Positions 1-8,040 of a DNA stretch of 60,335 nt are shown here, one piece after another (positions within the stretch are counted from its first letter, which is position 1; each line of letters begins with the position of its first letter). The notes beneath the pieces are model-generated. The model did not search any database, had not been told where the DNA came from, and worked only from the letters and a program-made list of their open reading frames with translations. The position numbers and the translations under genes are program-made. This DNA comes from a virus, in the IMG/VR virus record IMGVR_UViG_3300034418_003568, positions 1 through 60,335 of that record, one strand, 5' to 3'.

Positions 1-127
1 CAAGCAGGGACCGGAATCAGCATTGCCAATGCGCCGGGTTCTATCACGATCACTAATTCCGCGCCAGACCAAACGGTTACTCTTTCGGCGGGAACCAACA
101 TAACGGTTGGCGGTACCTATCCCAGCT
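1..127. repeat. Terminal direct repeat, left copy
   Basis: These 127 bases are identical to the last 127 bases of the window. The repeat lies inside an open reading frame that stays in frame when the two ends are joined. The sequence is therefore a closed circle or a circularly permuted genome. A length of exactly 127 suggests an assembler k-mer overlap rather than a biological terminal repeat. Confidence 0.95.
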
Positions 128-381
128 TCTTGATCTCTTCGTCTGGTGCGGGTGCTTCGGGTCCAATCTTAGAATCTGAAATCACAATCAGTGAAAACTA
201 CAGCTTAACTGCAGGGACTAATGGACTTAGCGTAGGCCCAGTGACTATCGCGGCTGGGTACAATGTGACCGTTCCGTCAGGGCAAACTTGGATGGTTTTA
301 AATCAGGCAGCGGGTAGTGGTGCCGGTACGATAGCAACAGTAGGTAAGGCAATCGCTATGTCGATTGTGTTCGGAGGTTGA
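1..381 (+). CDS. Tail fibre-like protein, C-terminal part (gene spans the circle junction)
   Basis: This is the 3' part of the gene that starts at 59192. Joined across the repeat, the protein is about 465 residues. This segment is rich in Gly, Ser, Thr and Ile with short beta-strand patterns, as in phage fibre shafts, and ends at the TGA at 379-381. The next gene has its Shine-Dalgarno GGAGG at 373-377, inside this gene. The role as a fibre or tail structural protein is inferred from composition, from the VANGGTN motif upstream and from its place among tail genes. Confidence 0.8.
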   Translation, partial: QAGTGISIANAPGSITITNSAPDQTVTLSAGTNITVGGTYPSFLISSSGAGASGPILESEITISENYSLTAGTNGLSVGPVTIAAGYNVTVPSGQTWMVLNQAAGSGAGTIATVGKAIAMSIVFGG

Positions 382-385
382 TGAG

Positions 386-760
386 ATGGCGAATCCTAAT
401 ATTGTCAATGTCAGCGCCATTTACGGCAATAATTCATTAACTGATTTAAATACCACGAACGCAACGGCTATCGTGAACAATCCTGCATCTAGTGGCAAAG
501 TATTTAAAATCAATAGCATTATTGTTGCGAATGTGGATGGAGCGGTCGCAGCCGATATCACGATCAATGTTTATAGCGAAGATGATTTGGGCGGTACGGC
601 TTATGCGCTGGCCTCCACAGTATCGGTCCCCGCAGATGCGACGTTGGTAGTGATTGATAAGAACACTTCGATTTATTTGAAGGAAGACCAATCTATTGGA
701 GCTACGGCTGCTGTCGCAAGTGACCTTGTTGTAGTGGCTTCTTGGGAAGAACTGAACTAA
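386..760 (+). CDS. Putative tail/virion structural protein
   Basis: A 124-residue protein of alternating hydrophobic and small residues, with no cysteine and no membrane segment, consistent with an all-beta virion domain. The ATG at 386 sits 8 bases after GGAGG, which favours this start. The stop overlaps the ATG of the next gene by one base (taatg), which implies coupled translation with the glycine-rich gene downstream. No catalytic motif is visible. It may be a small tail or fibre-associated protein, but the family is not recognised with certainty. Confidence 0.75.
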   Translation: MANPNIVNVSAIYGNNSLTDLNTTNATAIVNNPASSGKVFKINSIIVANVDGAVAADITINVYSEDDLGGTAYALASTVSVPADATLVVIDKNTSIYLKEDQSIGATAAVASDLVVVASWEELN

Positions 761-2451
761 TGACGCTTCGCTATACAGGCGGGGTCATTCAAGCGGCTGC
801 GCCTACAGTTAATATAAGTTCTGCTACAGGAGTTTGGCTATTAAGTCAGGCTTTGCCGTATCGTGCTGCGGGAACGTGGCCAATTCAGACTGTCACTATC
901 ATCCAAACTTTTCTTGCTTCTGGTACTTGGACGGCTCCTGCGGATGTGACCGAGGTGGAGTACCTCGTTGTCGCTGGGGGTGGGGGAGGGGGCGGCGTTT
1001 CTGGCGCAGGCGGCGGTGCAGGAGGATTTCGCACCGGCACAGGATTTTCAGTAGCAGCAGGAACCGATTACACAATTACCGTGGGTAGTGGTGGCGCAGG
1101 ATCATCTGTAAATACTCGCGGTGTAAACGGCAACGATTCTGTGTTCAGCACCATAACTAGCACGGGCGGTGGTGGCGGGGGTTCTGCAAATACATCCCCC
1201 AATACAACCGGGGCCAATGGCGGTTCTGGCGGTGGCGGCGCATATACTTATTCCGCGCCATCCTTTACTCCTGCCCCCGGTGGTAGCGGCAATACACCAG
1301 TTGTTTCTCCATCTCAAGGAAGTAATGGAGGGACAGGGAACGCAAGTCCGCCCAATTATGGAGCCGGTGGTGGCGGCGGGGCTAGTGGAACGGGGTCAAA
1401 TGGAACCTCTACGGCAGGAGGAAATGGAGGAGCCGGGTCAGCGTCATCAATTAGCGGATCATCTGTAACTTATTCAGGCGGTGGTGGCGGAGCAGGTCAA
1501 GGCGGTGGCACGGGTGGCGCAGGTGGCGCAGGTGGCGGCGGAACAGGGCAGCCGATTGCGGATGGCGATGCCGGGTCAGCCAATACAGGTGGCGGTGGCG
1601 GCGGGGGTGGACAAACTGCTGCTCCGGGTTTTGTCAATAAAACAGGCGGCTCCGGCGGCTCGGGCATCGTCATCCTGAAATACGAAGTCCCAACAACCAC
1701 CACGATCTTCACGTTTAAATCCACTCAAAAATGGGTAGCCCCATCAGCTGCTGTTAGCGTTGACTATCTTATCGTTGCCGGTGGTGGCGGGGGCGGTGGA
1801 GATGGTGGTGGTGGCGGCGGTGCCGGTGGTTTCCGCACAGGAACCGGTCTAAGTATTACCGGTGGAACCGAGTACACCATTACCGTAGGCGCAGGCGGAA
1901 CGGGAACAACGACCACTAATCCTACGGGCGGTTCTAATTCCGTATTCAGCACCATTACCTCCGCTGGTGGTGGGCAAGGTGGAAATTCTACTGGCCCCGG
2001 CTATGTACTAAACGGTGCAAACGGAGGCTCTGGTGGCGGTGGTCAGGTAGATTTGGGAGGTTTAGGCGGTACAGGTAATACTCCAGTTGTAAGTCCTTCT
2101 CAAGGCAATAACGGAGGAAATGGCTCTGGCCCATCGTACAGTGGTGGAGGCGGCGGTGGCGCGTCTGCTGCCGGAGCAACTGCTAATCCCGGCCCCGGCG
2201 CAGGAAATGGTGGCGATGGAACTGCATCATCTATTTCCGGTTCGTCTGTTACCTATGCTGGTGGTGGCGGTGGTGGATTTGCAACTGCTGGCACAGGTGG
2301 TGCTGGTGGTGGGGGTGCTGGTGGCCCGTCTAATACTGCTGGAACTGCTGGAACTGCAAACACCGGAGGCGGTGGAGGCGGCGGTGGCGGTGCGGGTGGA
2401 GATGGTGGTAATGGCGGTTCAGGTATCGTGATTCTGAAGGTAAACTATTAA
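760..2451 (+). CDS. Glycine-rich tail adhesin with two modules
   Basis: A 563-residue protein with a short N-terminal region and two copies of a module of about 250 residues. Each module opens with a beta strand of type TFxxSGTWTAP and EYLVVAGGGGGG, passes through FRTGTG, YTITVG, SVFSTITS, NTPVVSPSQG and SSISGSSVTY, then long poly-Gly runs, and closes with GGSGGSGIVILK. This matches the glycine-rich phage domain family (Gly_rich_2 type). Such sequences can pack as polyglycine sandwiches, as in the gp38-type adhesins of T-even phages. Host receptor binding is inferred. The next gene but one carries four more copies. Confidence 0.85.
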   Translation: MTLRYTGGVIQAAAPTVNISSATGVWLLSQALPYRAAGTWPIQTVTIIQTFLASGTWTAPADVTEVEYLVVAGGGGGGGVSGAGGGAGGFRTGTGFSVAAGTDYTITVGSGGAGSSVNTRGVNGNDSVFSTITSTGGGGGGSANTSPNTTGANGGSGGGGAYTYSAPSFTPAPGGSGNTPVVSPSQGSNGGTGNASPPNYGAGGGGGASGTGSNGTSTAGGNGGAGSASSISGSSVTYSGGGGGAGQGGGTGGAGGAGGGGTGQPIADGDAGSANTGGGGGGGGQTAAPGFVNKTGGSGGSGIVILKYEVPTTTTIFTFKSTQKWVAPSAAVSVDYLIVAGGGGGGGDGGGGGGAGGFRTGTGLSITGGTEYTITVGAGGTGTTTTNPTGGSNSVFSTITSAGGGQGGNSTGPGYVLNGANGGSGGGGQVDLGGLGGTGNTPVVSPSQGNNGGNGSGPSYSGGGGGGASAAGATANPGPGAGNGGDGTASSISGSSVTYAGGGGGGFATAGTGGAGGGGAGGPSNTAGTAGTANTGGGGGGGGGAGGDGGNGGSGIVILKVNY

Positions 2452-2469
2452 AAGTTTTGAGGGCTTGAA

Positions 2470-2943
2470 ATGGCTAACGTAATTGATGCAACAACCGGCG
2501 GCATAGTATCGACTGGCGATAGCACAGCAGCCCTTGATATCAAGACAGGCGGCACGACCGCTATTTCAATTGGTACGGGCCAATCGGTCACGATCAGCAA
2601 TGGACCTCTTTCGGATGCAGATGGCAACATTCGTGCGGTTCCGTCAGTCGGTGCAGCCAAGACCGCTGAATACACCTTGACCATTAGCGATGTCGGGAAC
2701 TATGTGACGGTGGGTTCCGGTGGCGGTATTACCCTTTTAGATGACGTATTCACAGCAGGCGATGTGGTTTCTGTCTTTAACGACACAACCGGCGATATCA
2801 CCATCACTTGCACCATCACGACCGCTTACTTAGCGGGAACCGATACGGATCAAGCGACTTTAACTCTAGCGACCCGTGGCATTGCGACGGTGTTATTCAC
2901 TTCTCCTTCGGCTTGCGTTGTAGCAGGGAATGTATCTGCATGA
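2470..2943 (+). CDS. Putative tail fibre-associated protein
   Basis: A 157-residue Gly/Thr/Ile-rich, beta-strand-like protein without Lys-rich or membrane segments. It lies between the two glycine-rich adhesin genes and overlaps the second by the ATGA at 2940-2943, so the three genes are probably co-translated. Its C-terminal half (DVFTAGDVVSVFNDTTGD) resembles short tail-fibre beta domains of aquatic phages. Function is inferred from context only. Confidence 0.75.
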   Translation: MANVIDATTGGIVSTGDSTAALDIKTGGTTAISIGTGQSVTISNGPLSDADGNIRAVPSVGAAKTAEYTLTISDVGNYVTVGSGGGITLLDDVFTAGDVVSVFNDTTGDITITCTITTAYLAGTDTDQATLTLATRGIATVLFTSPSACVVAGNVSA

Positions 2944-5900
2944 GTGGGATAATGATGCTCCTGCTCGCGGGGGCAATTGCTAAACAGCAATACATCGAAC
3001 GCAAAATCTTCACCTCCACGGGAAGCTGGGTTGCGCCTGCGGGTGTGACTCAAGTTGATTATCTTGTTGTCGCTGGGGGTGCAGGGGGTGGCCGAACTGG
3101 TGGCGGAGGTGGCGCAGGTGGGTTCCGTACAGGGACAGGTTTATCAGTTACTGCGGGTACCGATTACACCGTTACTGTTGGGGGTGGCGGAGCAGGAAGC
3201 AACACCGATTCTGTCGCAGGCTCATCTGGCGGTAATTCAGTATTTAGCACCATTACTTCAAATGGCGGTGGTGGAGGCGGGTCAAACCCAAATCCTTCTG
3301 CTGGCGCAAACGGTGGCTCTGGTGGCGGAGCAGGATGCACAAGTAGTGCAAACTCCGGTGGAACTGGCAACACGCCATCTACTAATCCGTCGCAAGGATC
3401 AAATGGTGGAGATAATGCTACTGGCGCACCCAATTATGGCGCGGGTGGAGGTGGCGGTGCATCGGCTGTAGGTGCAAACGGAACTAACACAACTGGCGGC
3501 AATGGCGGTGCGGGTACAGCCTCATCTATTTCTGGCGCATCTGCAACCTATGCAGGCGGCGGCGGCGGTGGAACTATTAGCGGAGGAACCGCAGGGTCGG
3601 GCGGTTCTGGTGGCGGGGGCGATGGTGGGACCGCTGGTGGAAATAATCCCGGCACGGCTGGAACTACAAATACGGGCGGTGGTGGTGGCGGCTCAAGTTA
3701 CAGCAGTTCGCCTGTCATCGGCGGCTCCGGCGGCTCCGGCGTTGTCATTCTGAAATACGCAGTTCCGGTTCAGACGGTCGTACAGACCTTCACTTCCTCT
3801 GGCACTTGGACTTGCCCCTCGAACGTGAGTGCGGTGGAGTACCTCGTTGTTGCGGGGGGTGGCGGTGGGGGATCATCTGGCATAAGTTTTAGTGTTGGCA
3901 TTTGTGGCGGCGGTGGCGGCGCAGGTGGCTTCCGTACCGGCACAGGGTTTAGCGTAACTGGCGGAACTGATTACACGATTACGGTTGGTGCTGGCGGTAG
4001 TTCTCAAACTGCTGGCAGTGATTCTGTATTCAGCACAATCACATCAACTGGAGGCGGAGGCGGTGGCGTACCGGGTGGCGCTCCGCAAACAGCAATTCCG
4101 CCTACTACTGGCGGCTCTGGCGGCGGCGGCGCTGGATCAAACCTCGCCAATACGCAAAACGGCGCAGCGGGAAACACGCCAAGCACTGCGCCAAGCCAAG
4201 GGAATGACGGCGGTAACGGGTTCGGAAGTGATGCCGACGCAGATGTGCAATGTTCTGGCGGTGGTGGTGGCGCTTCTGCTGTAGGCGCAAATGCCGCCTC
4301 TGCTGCTGGTGGGAACGGGGGCGGTGGTACTGCGTCAAGCATCAGTGGCTCTTCTGTAACCTACGCTGGCGGCGGTGGTGGTGGAAAAAGAACAACTAGC
4401 GGCTCACCGGGGACTGCTGGAACGGGTGGTTCTGGTGGCGGCGGAAATGGCGCTAAAGGTGCTGCGGCTGGGAGCGCCGGAACAGTAAACACGGGCGGCG
4501 GCGGCGGCGGCGCAGGCCAACAAGTGTCAACTACAAATGGAGGCACAGGCGGCTCCGGCATTGTCATTTTGAAATACACCCTTGGCACGGCTTCCATCCT
4601 GACATTCAAGTCCAGCCAAAACTTTGTGATGCCTGCTGGTGTGAGCAGTGTGGACTACCTCGTGGTGGGAGGTGGTGGTTCTGGCGGAGTTGGGGGAGGC
4701 GCTTCAAATGGTGGCGCAGGTGGCGGTGGAGCCGGGGGTATGCGTACCGGCACAGGTCTAACTGTTACTCCGGGTTCTAATTATACCGTTACTGTTGGTG
4801 GCGGGGGATCAAGCGGATCAAACGGTAGTGACTCCGTATTTAGCGCCATCACATCAACAGGCGGTGGCAAAGGCGGCAATTACAACAGTGGTAATGGTAG
4901 TAATGGTGGTTCTGGTGGCGGCGGTTCTGGTGGGTTTCCAAGTACTTTTGGAACTGGTGGAACTGGAAATACACCAAGTACATATCCATCCCAAGGCTCA
5001 AGCGGCGGAAATGGGGCTGCTGATAGCAATCCCCCCGGTGGCGGTGGTGGTGGTGCTTCTGCTGTTGGGTCGGCGGCAAGCGGGTCTACAGCCGGAAACG
5101 GCGGCGCTGGCACTGCATCATCTATTTCTGGCTCGTCCGTAACTTATGCTGGCGGTGGTGGGGGTGGTCGTTGGGTTGCCCCATATACCAATGGAACCGG
5201 AGGTGTGGGCGGCGGCGGGGATGGCGTAAGCGCAACTCCTGTAAATGCTGGAGCCGCTAACACAGGGGGAGGCGGTGGCGGTGGCACTTCTGCTGGCGGC
5301 GGCTCCGGCGGCTCCGGTATTGTCATCCTAAAGCTAAACTTTGGCGACTCCGAGCTTTACACCTTCACCTCCACGCAATCTTGGACAGCCCCAGCGGGTG
5401 CGGTGAGTGTGGACTACCTTGTCGTGGCTGGTGGTGGTGGCGGTGGAGGAACTAATCCTTCACAAGGTAGTGCTGGAGGCGGCGGCGCTGGTGGTTTCAG
5501 AACCGGAACCGGTCTTGCTATCACGGCTGGAACTTCCTATACCATCACGGTTGGTGCTGGCGGGACAAGTGGAACTGGTAGTGGTTCTCCTGGCAGTAGT
5601 TCTGTTTTTGATACGATTACCTCTGCTGGCGGTGGAGGTGGAGGTACTAACACCGCAGGCGGCGCAGGTGGATCGGGAGGTGGCGGTTCGGGAGTTGCAC
5701 CAGCTTCTGGTGGTGCAGGTAATACACCTTCAACTGTTCCTTCACAAGGAAATAACGGTGGAGATGGATCTCCTAGCGTACCTAATTATGGACAAGGTGG
5801 TGGTGGCGGAGCATCTGCCGTTGGAGCAAATGGAACATCCACGGCTGGTGGAAACGGTGGAGATGGAACTACATCAAATATTTCTGGAGGTTCTGTCACC

Positions 5901-6104
5901 TATGCTGGTGGTGGAGGTGGAGCTTCCTTTAATGGAGGAACAAATGGCTCTGGTGGTGCTGGTGGCGGCGGTGCCGCAGCAAGACCGGGCGTTGCAGGAA
6001 CTGCCAACACAGGCGGTGGTGGCGGTGCTGGGCAGTATCTATCTAGCGGAGCCTCCGGCGGCGCAGGCGGTTCAGGTATCGTAATTTTGAGGGTTAATTT
6101 TTAA
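2940..6104 (+). CDS. Large glycine-rich tail adhesin with four modules
   Basis: A 1054-residue protein read from the ATG at 2940, which overlaps the previous stop. The N-terminus is a short hydrophobic stretch (MSGIMMLLLAGAIA), followed by four modules of about 250 residues starting near 3000, 3770, 4590 and 5345. Every module has the order aromatic strand, DYLVVAGGGG, FRTGTG or MRTGTG, SVFSTITS, NTPSTxPSQG, SSISG, poly-Gly and GSGIVILK. The modules are clearly homologous to those in the gene at 760. A distal receptor-binding adhesin is the likely role. The opposite strand and other frames are also open because of the GC-rich Gly codons, but they show no real protein. Confidence 0.85.
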   Translation: MSGIMMLLLAGAIAKQQYIERKIFTSTGSWVAPAGVTQVDYLVVAGGAGGGRTGGGGGAGGFRTGTGLSVTAGTDYTVTVGGGGAGSNTDSVAGSSGGNSVFSTITSNGGGGGGSNPNPSAGANGGSGGGAGCTSSANSGGTGNTPSTNPSQGSNGGDNATGAPNYGAGGGGGASAVGANGTNTTGGNGGAGTASSISGASATYAGGGGGGTISGGTAGSGGSGGGGDGGTAGGNNPGTAGTTNTGGGGGGSSYSSSPVIGGSGGSGVVILKYAVPVQTVVQTFTSSGTWTCPSNVSAVEYLVVAGGGGGGSSGISFSVGICGGGGGAGGFRTGTGFSVTGGTDYTITVGAGGSSQTAGSDSVFSTITSTGGGGGGVPGGAPQTAIPPTTGGSGGGGAGSNLANTQNGAAGNTPSTAPSQGNDGGNGFGSDADADVQCSGGGGGASAVGANAASAAGGNGGGGTASSISGSSVTYAGGGGGGKRTTSGSPGTAGTGGSGGGGNGAKGAAAGSAGTVNTGGGGGGAGQQVSTTNGGTGGSGIVILKYTLGTASILTFKSSQNFVMPAGVSSVDYLVVGGGGSGGVGGGASNGGAGGGGAGGMRTGTGLTVTPGSNYTVTVGGGGSSGSNGSDSVFSAITSTGGGKGGNYNSGNGSNGGSGGGGSGGFPSTFGTGGTGNTPSTYPSQGSSGGNGAADSNPPGGGGGGASAVGSAASGSTAGNGGAGTASSISGSSVTYAGGGGGGRWVAPYTNGTGGVGGGGDGVSATPVNAGAANTGGGGGGGTSAGGGSGGSGIVILKLNFGDSELYTFTSTQSWTAPAGAVSVDYLVVAGGGGGGGTNPSQGSAGGGGAGGFRTGTGLAITAGTSYTITVGAGGTSGTGSGSPGSSSVFDTITSAGGGGGGTNTAGGAGGSGGGGSGVAPASGGAGNTPSTVPSQGNNGGDGSPSVPNYGQGGGGGASAVGANGTSTAGGNGGDGTTSNISGGSVTYAGGGGGASFNGGTNGSGGAGGGGAAARPGVAGTANTGGGGGAGQYLSSGASGGAGGSGIVILRVNF

Positions 6105-6358
6105 TGAAGACATATCAACTCATGGGCATTGACACAGCGGTGCATCTGTTACGACCGGGTGCGAAGTGGGAGTGGACAGGCGGTTTAGGGTTTACCCGTT
6201 GGGACGATCCAAGGCCAAAACCCTCTGTGGAAGAAGTGATGGAAACCATTGAAAAGATCAAAGCCTTTGAAGATTCCATCAACACCATCCTGTTGCCTGA
6301 ACAGCAAGCGGCCTTTGATGAGCATGTCAAACAAATTGAAGCGGGGATGAACGCTTGA
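6104..6358 (+). CDS. Small phage protein, possible tail fibre assembly factor
   Basis: An 84-residue protein. It has an N-terminal beta-like part with aromatic residues (GAKWEWTGGLGFTRWDD), and its C-terminal half is a predicted amphipathic helix (PSVEEVMETIEKIKAFEDSI). The start overlaps the preceding stop (taatg). Small proteins with this two-part layout next to fibre genes often assist fibre assembly or bind the fibre, but no family assignment is certain. Confidence 0.7.
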   Translation: MKTYQLMGIDTAVHLLRPGAKWEWTGGLGFTRWDDPRPKPSVEEVMETIEKIKAFEDSINTILLPEQQAAFDEHVKQIEAGMNA

Positions 6359-6957
6359 ACCTTTACAGCATATTCCCAACCCCCGTTGCCAAATTTGACC
6401 TTGGGCGAGAACTCAGCGCCGAGGAGTTGGACTTTGTGGGTTCACAAGAGACTCACAAGAATATGGGTAACACCACCAGCAATAACCGCTATGTGTTGCG
6501 CGATGACACAATGGCAAAGCTGCGGGAGTTTACCGAAAGCTCTGTGGCGGAATACCTCAAGTCCATCTATGCCCCGAAAAACGATGTCAGCTTGCGGATC
6601 ACGCAGTCATGGCTCAACTACACGAAGCCCGGTGAGTTCCACCACAAGCACGCCCATCCCAATTCTTTTGTGAGCGGGGTCTTGTATCTCAAGGCAGCAC
6701 GAGAGCGAGACAAGATTTATTTCTACCGTGATGGTTATCAACAAATCAAACTGCCGACCGACAACTGGAACTTACACAACAGCGAATCGTGGTGGTTTGA
6801 AGTGGGTACCGGCGACTTGATGATTTTTCCTTCACACCTTACTCACATGGTTGAGACGGTGAAAGAGGAAGATCGCATTTCGTTATCTTTTAACACCTTC
6901 CCTGTCGGGTATGTCGGGGAAGAGGAATCTTTGACAGCCCTTCATTTGGAGCAGTGA
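6355..6957 (+). CDS. 2OG-Fe(II) oxygenase-like protein
   Basis: A 200-residue protein of the putative 2-oxoglutarate/Fe(II) oxygenase family common in aquatic phages. The iron-binding side chains are visible: the H-rich segment FHHKHAHPNSFVSG near residues 95-108, the distal His in FPSHLTHMV near 164, and the 2-oxoglutarate-binding Arg in EDRISLSFN near 174. The start is a TTG overlapping the previous TGA (ttga), with GGGGA about 9 bases before it; the next internal ATG would truncate the fold. It lies among fibre genes, so hydroxylation of a virion protein is possible. The substrate is unknown. Confidence 0.85.
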   Translation: MNLYSIFPTPVAKFDLGRELSAEELDFVGSQETHKNMGNTTSNNRYVLRDDTMAKLREFTESSVAEYLKSIYAPKNDVSLRITQSWLNYTKPGEFHHKHAHPNSFVSGVLYLKAARERDKIYFYRDGYQQIKLPTDNWNLHNSESWWFEVGTGDLMIFPSHLTHMVETVKEEDRISLSFNTFPVGYVGEEESLTALHLEQ

Positions 6958-6958
6958 C

Positions 6959-7336
6959 ATGGCACATTTTGCAGAATTAGATGCGAATAACGTGGTGCAG
7001 CGAGTGATCGTTGTAGCCAACAAAGACACGGCTGATGCCAACGGCAACGAAGTCGAAAGCATTGGTGTAGCGTTTTGCCAGAAGTTGTTTGGCGGCACTT
7101 GGGTGCAAACCTCGTACAACGGCAACAAGCGTAAGAACTACGCAGGCTTGGGCTACACCTACAATGCTGACATCGATGCCTTTGTTCCACCGAAGCCCTA
7201 TACCTCGTGGGTATTGAACGAAGATGCTCAGTGGGAAGCGCCAGTTGCAATGCCTGACGATGGGCAGATGTACTCTTGGGATGAAGATTCGCAGTCTTGG
7301 GTAGCTATGGCTGATTCAGGTTCCTTAACGATCTAA
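6959..7336 (+). CDS. Conserved phage tail-region protein
   Basis: A 125-residue protein of a type widespread in marine and freshwater phages, seen from memory in T4-like cyanophages and podoviruses. It begins MAHFAELDANNVVQRVIVVAN and contains FGGTWVQTSYNG, KNYAGLGYTY and FVPPKPYTSWVL, and ends with an acidic WDEDSQSWV segment. The family is usually annotated only as a structural or hypothetical phage protein. It sits in a run of tail genes with almost no spacing. Confidence 0.8.
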   Translation: MAHFAELDANNVVQRVIVVANKDTADANGNEVESIGVAFCQKLFGGTWVQTSYNGNKRKNYAGLGYTYNADIDAFVPPKPYTSWVLNEDAQWEAPVAMPDDGQMYSWDEDSQSWVAMADSGSLTI

Positions 7337-7340
7337 AGTC

Positions 7341-8030
7341 ATGCTTGGTTTTGTCCCACTTTCAGCGGCACCATTTTCTGCTCTTGGGGAAGGTGCTGTC
7401 GTTGTTAGTGGGGTACAGGGGAACACTGCACTAGGATCTGTCACCGTCGCGGCGGAAGCGGTTGCCTTTGTATCAGGCGTTAGTGCAACAGGCGAAGTCG
7501 GTACGGTCACGGTTATCGGCCTTGCCAATGTTCCCGTTACAGGTGTGGAAGCGACCGGTCAGGTCGGCACGGTTGCCATCACAGGCATTGCCAATATCCC
7601 TGTCACGGGAGTCGAAGCCACCGGCAATGTCGGGTCGGTATTGGTTGCTGCCAATGCAGATGTCTTTGTTACAGGCGAAGAAGCGACCGGCGCGGTGGGC
7701 GATGTCACGGTCGAAGGCCAAGCAGTTGCAGCCGTTACAGGGGTCGAGGCGACAGGCAATGTTGGCACTGTCACGATCTTTATTGAGGTTATTGTTCCTG
7801 TTACCGGAGTGGTCGGAACAGGTGCGGTTGGCACTGCCACAGTTGCAGCAGGGGCTACAGCCTTTGTTACAGGGGTTTCAGCAACCGGTGCTGTCGGGCA
7901 AGTCACTGTTTGGGGTAAGATTGTGCCAATACCGACCGGTCCGTGGACTCCGATTAGTACAGCAGATTCACAGACTTGGACACCGATTACGACATCAGAC
8001 ACACAAACTTGGACGAAGATAGCGGCCTAG
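7341..8030 (+). CDS. Tandem-repeat beta protein of the tail region
   Basis: A 229-residue protein made mostly of seven imperfect repeats of about 25 residues with core V-T-G-V-x-A-T-G-x-V-G-T-V-T-V. These are followed by a C-terminal segment with three WTPI/WTKI-type repeats ending at residue 229. The repeats should form a regular beta stack. There is no cysteine and no enzyme motif. It lies between a conserved tail-region gene and the S74 fibre, so a fibre shaft or accessory tail role is likely. Confidence 0.75.
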   Translation: MLGFVPLSAAPFSALGEGAVVVSGVQGNTALGSVTVAAEAVAFVSGVSATGEVGTVTVIGLANVPVTGVEATGQVGTVAITGIANIPVTGVEATGNVGSVLVAANADVFVTGEEATGAVGDVTVEGQAVAAVTGVEATGNVGTVTIFIEVIVPVTGVVGTGAVGTATVAAGATAFVTGVSATGAVGQVTVWGKIVPIPTGPWTPISTADSQTWTPITTSDTQTWTKIAA

Positions 8031-8040
8031 AGGTTTAAAC

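Noticed and set aside
1-127. True terminal repeat of T7 type
   Set aside because: The repeat lies in the middle of a gene that continues in frame, and its length equals a common assembly k-mer.
800-6100. Long open frames on both strands over the glycine-rich genes
   Set aside because: They are by-products of GGN-rich repeats (poly-Pro, poly-Val or poly-Ala readings), lack ribosome binding sites and overlap clear genes.
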